NCBI RefSeq assembly: GCF_000716445.1
Contig: NZ_JNWK01000028.1
Location: forward strand, 62,001-126,000
Source of the DNA: Streptomyces wedmorensis
GTDB lineage: Bacteria > Actinomycetota > Actinomycetes > Streptomycetales > Streptomycetaceae
DNA: 64,000 bases
Direction: 5' to 3'
The position numbers and the translations under genes are program-made. This document shows positions 61,591 through 64,000 of the stretch, piece after piece (the stretch's first letter is position 1; every line of letters starts with the position of its first letter). A model generated the notes under the pieces. It saw nothing but the letters and a program-made list of their open reading frames with translations, was not told the origin of the DNA and searched no databases.

Positions 61591-62385
61591 TCAGCGGGTG
61601 TTCGCGGTGATCGCGTTGGAGATGCCGTCCCACAGCCGGGTACGGGCCGCGAGCGCGCGGTCGACGGTGTCCTCGCACTCGGCCCACTTGGCCTCGTCGT
61701 CGCCGCACAGGTCGGCGAGCATCTGCATGGCCATCGGGGTGTGTTCCTCGGCGTCCACCTGGATGTGGCGGCGGAGGTAGTCGACGAACGTGGACAGCGT
61801 GCCGTGCCCGGCGTCGAGCGCGGCGACCTGGTCGAACATGTCGGGGATCAGGTCCTCGCGGCCGAAGGCGAACGCCGCGGCCTGGCAGTGCACCGGCGCG
61901 TTGTCGATGAAGTCCCAGGTGGTGCCCACGAACTCGGCCACCGAAAGCGGCACGCCCGCCTCGTCGAGGGCGGCCGGGACGGGACGGCCCGCGCGGAGCA
62001 GGCCGATGAAGGCGTCGATGCGCGTGGTGTCCGCGCCGGCCTGGCGCATGCCGTCCACGTACAGCTCGAAGTGGCTGATGAAGCCGTCGCCCAGCTCGTC
62101 GCTCTCCTCGACGAGCACGATGTCGTTGATGAGCCGGCGGCTGCCGGTGGCGGCCGACGGCAGCCAGGGCACCTCGACGCACGTCAGCTCGCGCTGGAGG
62201 GACTTGAGCAGCGACATGAAGTCCCACACGGCGAAGACGTGGTGCTCCATGAAGGTGACGACCGCGTCCACCGAGTCCAGCTGGTGGTAGATCGCATGGC
62301 TCAACACCTTCTGGCGGGCCGGCTCGATGGCGCCCTTGAGCGTCTCGATGGCCGGGTTGGTGCCATCCCATTCGTACCGCGACAT
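61591..62385 (-). CDS. DUF3050 protein with haem-oxygenase-like diiron oxygenase (HDO) ligand pattern
   Basis: A 264-aa all-helical protein with AGGAGAG upstream of ATG 62385. It has the DUF3050 blocks [39 protein letters not shown] and [20 protein letters not shown]. Candidate metal ligands follow the HDO pattern: Glu47/His48, Glu93-Glu97 with His105, and His207-x3-Asp211-x3-His215 ([11 protein letters not shown]). HDO enzymes use a labile diiron centre for N-oxygenation (amine to nitro or nitroso), desaturation or C-C cleavage. Next to a ferredoxin and a glutamine synthetase homologue this fits N-oxidation of an amine or amide. The function is not proven for DUF3050 as a family. Confidence 0.82.
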   Translation of the reverse strand: MSRYEWDGTNPAIETLKGAIEPARQKVLSHAIYHQLDSVDAVVTFMEHHVFAVWDFMSLLKSLQRELTCVEVPWLPSAATGSRRLINDIVLVEESDELGDGFISHFELYVDGMRQAGADTTRIDAFIGLLRAGRPVPAALDEAGVPLSVAEFVGTTWDFIDNAPVHCQAAAFAFGREDLIPDMFDQVAALDAGHGTLSTFVDYLRRHIQVDAEEHTPMAMQMLADLCGDDEAKWAECEDTVDRALAARTRLWDGISNAITANTR

Positions 62386-62471
62386 GATGGTTCTCTCCTT
62401 CGGATCGGGTTTGTCGGGTGTGCGTGCGGGTGCGTCTCGGGCGTGCGGGGTCTGTGGGGGTGGCCGGCCGG

Positions 62472-63977
62472 TCAGAAGGCGCCGAAGTACTCTCGGTGCT
62501 CCCATTCGGTGACCTCGGCCGTGGGGCCGTCGGGGAGTTCGGCGGCGCACCAGGCGTCGAAGCGGGCGGCCTCGCTCTCCTTGAGCTTGACCAGGCACTC
62601 CTTGAGCGAGGGGCCGAGCAGTCGTTCGGCGCTGTCGCTCGCGCGGAAGGCCTCGATGGCCTCGGGCAGGGTCCTGGGCAGCGGGGGGCGGGGGACGTCG
62701 TCGGCGGGCACGCCGGACAGCAGTCCTTCGAGGCCCGCGTGCAGCTGGGAGGCGATGGCGAGGTACGGGTTGGCGCAGGGCTCGCCGATGCGGTTCTCGA
62801 CGTGGGTCGAGCTGCCGCCGCTGAGGACCCGGACCATGGCGCTGCGGTCCTCGAAGCGCCAGTCGACGGAGGTCGGCGCGAGGGTGAACTCGGGGGAGAG
62901 CCGCCGGTATCCGTTCACGGTCGGTACGGACAGCAGGCAGAGCTCGCGGGCCCGGGAGAGCAGGCCGCCGATGTAGGCCTGGCCCTCGGCGGAGATGGCG
63001 TCCTGGAGGCCGTCGCCCTCGGCGAACAGGTTGACGTCGGTCTTGGTGCTGCTGACGGACTGGTGGAGGTGCCAGCCGCTCGGGTCGAAGCTCTCCAGGC
63101 GCGGCAGGGTCATGAACGAGGCGTGGTGGCCGCGGCGGCGGCACTCCTGCTTGAGCTGGGTGCGCAGCAGCAGCATCGCGTCGGCGGCGTCGAGCGCCAG
63201 CATCGGGTTGAAGGTCGTCTCCAGCTGCCCGGGGCCCGACTCGTGCTCGAAGGACCGCAGCGGCAGGCCGAGGCGGGCGAGCAGCGCGGCCAGCGGGTCG
63301 GCGATGTCGGCGACCGAGTCGTAGGCGCTGTCGAGGTTGAACTGGTAGCCGGGGTTCACGGCCGTCACCTCGGGGGCTGCGCCCTGGAGGCCGAAGCCGT
63401 TGCCGGCGTTCCCGACCGGTCCTCCACCGGTCAGCCTGGTGAGGTACCACTCCAGTTCGAGTCCGATGACCGGCGCGAGGTCCTCGCGTTCGTACGCGGC
63501 GCAGACCCGGCGCAGGACGCCCCGGGCGGACAGCGGGTGCGGGGTGCCGTCGCGGAGGTACTCGTCGCCGAGCACCCAGGCGGTCCTGGCCCCGTCCCTG
63601 GGCAGCACCTGGAAGGTCCGCGGGTCGGGGACGAGGACGAAGTCGCCGGCGCCGAGCAGTTCGCCGACGCCCACGCCGGCGTCGGCGAGGAAGTCGACGG
63701 CGACGGCGTGGCCGGTGTCGAAGAGGAACGGTCCGGCGCTGAAGTCCATGCCGTTGCGCAGCACCGAGCGGAAGACGTCCGCCGGCACGGTCTTGGAGCG
63801 GGCCAGGCCGTGCGGGTCGCAGAACACGACCCGGACGAGGTCGACGTCGTCCAGCTGGAGTTCGACCTGCTCGGCCGCCGCGGCCTGCCGGTCGTCCCAG
63901 AGCCCGAACTCGGCCACGAAGGAGGGGCGTCCGACGCCGCTCTCACCGCCGATCCGGGACCACGATCTCGAAGCCAT
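62472..63977 (-). CDS. Glutamine synthetase homologue (gamma-glutamylamide-synthetase type)
   Basis: A 501-aa enzyme; ATG 63977 is preferred, with GTG 63983 as an alternative. Glutamine synthetase motifs: the N-terminal domain [20 protein letters not shown], metal ligands in [13 protein letters not shown]/Glu site [13 protein letters not shown], and the C-terminal [15 protein letters not shown] loop. It is longer and more diverged than housekeeping GlnA, like PuuA/GlnA-type enzymes that join glutamate to amines or hydrazine (KinL and FzmN load hydrazine on Glu). With the PuuD-like hydrolase at 18147 it could form a load/unload pair. Transcribed toward the DUF3050 and ferredoxin genes; further genes probably lie beyond 64 kb. 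Confidence 0.9.
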   Translation of the reverse strand: MASRSWSRIGGESGVGRPSFVAEFGLWDDRQAAAAEQVELQLDDVDLVRVVFCDPHGLARSKTVPADVFRSVLRNGMDFSAGPFLFDTGHAVAVDFLADAGVGVGELLGAGDFVLVPDPRTFQVLPRDGARTAWVLGDEYLRDGTPHPLSARGVLRRVCAAYEREDLAPVIGLELEWYLTRLTGGGPVGNAGNGFGLQGAAPEVTAVNPGYQFNLDSAYDSVADIADPLAALLARLGLPLRSFEHESGPGQLETTFNPMLALDAADAMLLLRTQLKQECRRRGHHASFMTLPRLESFDPSGWHLHQSVSSTKTDVNLFAEGDGLQDAISAEGQAYIGGLLSRARELCLLSVPTVNGYRRLSPEFTLAPTSVDWRFEDRSAMVRVLSGGSSTHVENRIGEPCANPYLAIASQLHAGLEGLLSGVPADDVPRPPLPRTLPEAIEAFRASDSAERLLGPSLKECLVKLKESEAARFDAWCAAELPDGPTAEVTEWEHREYFGAF

Positions 63978-64000
63978 GATCACTTGCCTTTCGCTGTGAC

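Overview
The window is high-GC actinobacterial DNA, almost certainly Streptomyces. Evidence: strong G/C third-position bias, GTG/TTG starts, SARP and PucR-type regulators, an ActIII-like ketoreductase, and GC-rich hairpin terminators without U-tracts. About 56 genes are supported. No rRNA, tRNA, CRISPR array or complete insertion sequence was seen.

Bases 1-13,750 look like ordinary chromosome: the end of an ABC-2 permease, a LuxR-type regulator, a VWA lipoprotein, a DUF1772 membrane protein, a SARP, a GAF/PucR regulator, an IS701-like transposase-type protein, a crcB-DUF190-crcB fluoride-export operon, a winged-helix protein, a CYTH-like secreted protein and a phytase-type esterase-like protein. 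The left edge of the biosynthetic cluster probably lies near the AraC and ParB/StrR-like regulators (13.9-16.0 kb).

From 16 kb to the end runs one large aromatic-polyketide (type II PKS) cluster. Its parts are an ABC exporter, a gamma-glutamyl amidase, a CMD-fold protein, two dTDP-sugar dehydratases, a broken UvrA-type resistance gene, a VOC protein, a secreted alpha/beta hydrolase with an Asp nucleophile (epoxide-hydrolase-like), a glycosyltransferase and an MFS pump. Between 41.8 and 59.3 kb lie the tailoring genes: six class-A FAD monooxygenases, a HemY-like oxidase, two SDRs, a free-standing ACP, an NmrA protein, a DsbA-fold protein, an O-methyltransferase relative, a didomain aromatase/cyclase, and a duplicated-ABM oxygenase of the JadG/AlpJ/GilOII type. 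That last gene is the best product clue: in known pathways it opens ring B of angucyclines (jadomycin, gilvocarcin, kinamycin families). Ketosynthase genes are absent and probably lie beyond 64 kb.

Two parts stand out. (1) A block at 29.4-41.6 kb: an ATP-grasp ligase, a PhyH-type Fe(II)/2OG enzyme, and a nine-gene plus-strand operon. The operon opens with a 19-codon micro-ORF ending in Trp, then a perfect 13-bp hairpin, then coupled genes for a HEAT/FGE-like protein, an MBL protein, an esterase, an asparagine synthetase-like enzyme, an unrecognised protein, an aldehyde dehydrogenase, a threonine-aldolase-like PLP enzyme and a PPOX-fold protein. It resembles a peptide-templated or amino-acid-modifying system that I cannot match to a described one. 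(2) The right-end minus-strand set (59.3-64 kb): an unrecognised 629-aa protein coupled to an 8Fe ferredoxin, a DUF3050 protein with haem-oxygenase-like diiron ligands, and a glutamine synthetase homologue. With the distant gamma-glutamyl amidase, this suggests nitrogen chemistry on a glutamyl carrier, as in kinamycin/lomaiviticin-type diazo pathways.

Regulatory structure is visible: GTTCAACCG/TTGAACG elements recur in the divergent promoters near 48.4 and 52.1 kb and near 22.1 and 18.1 kb, and one 59-bp promoter block is shared by the genes at 25.1 and 41.8 kb.
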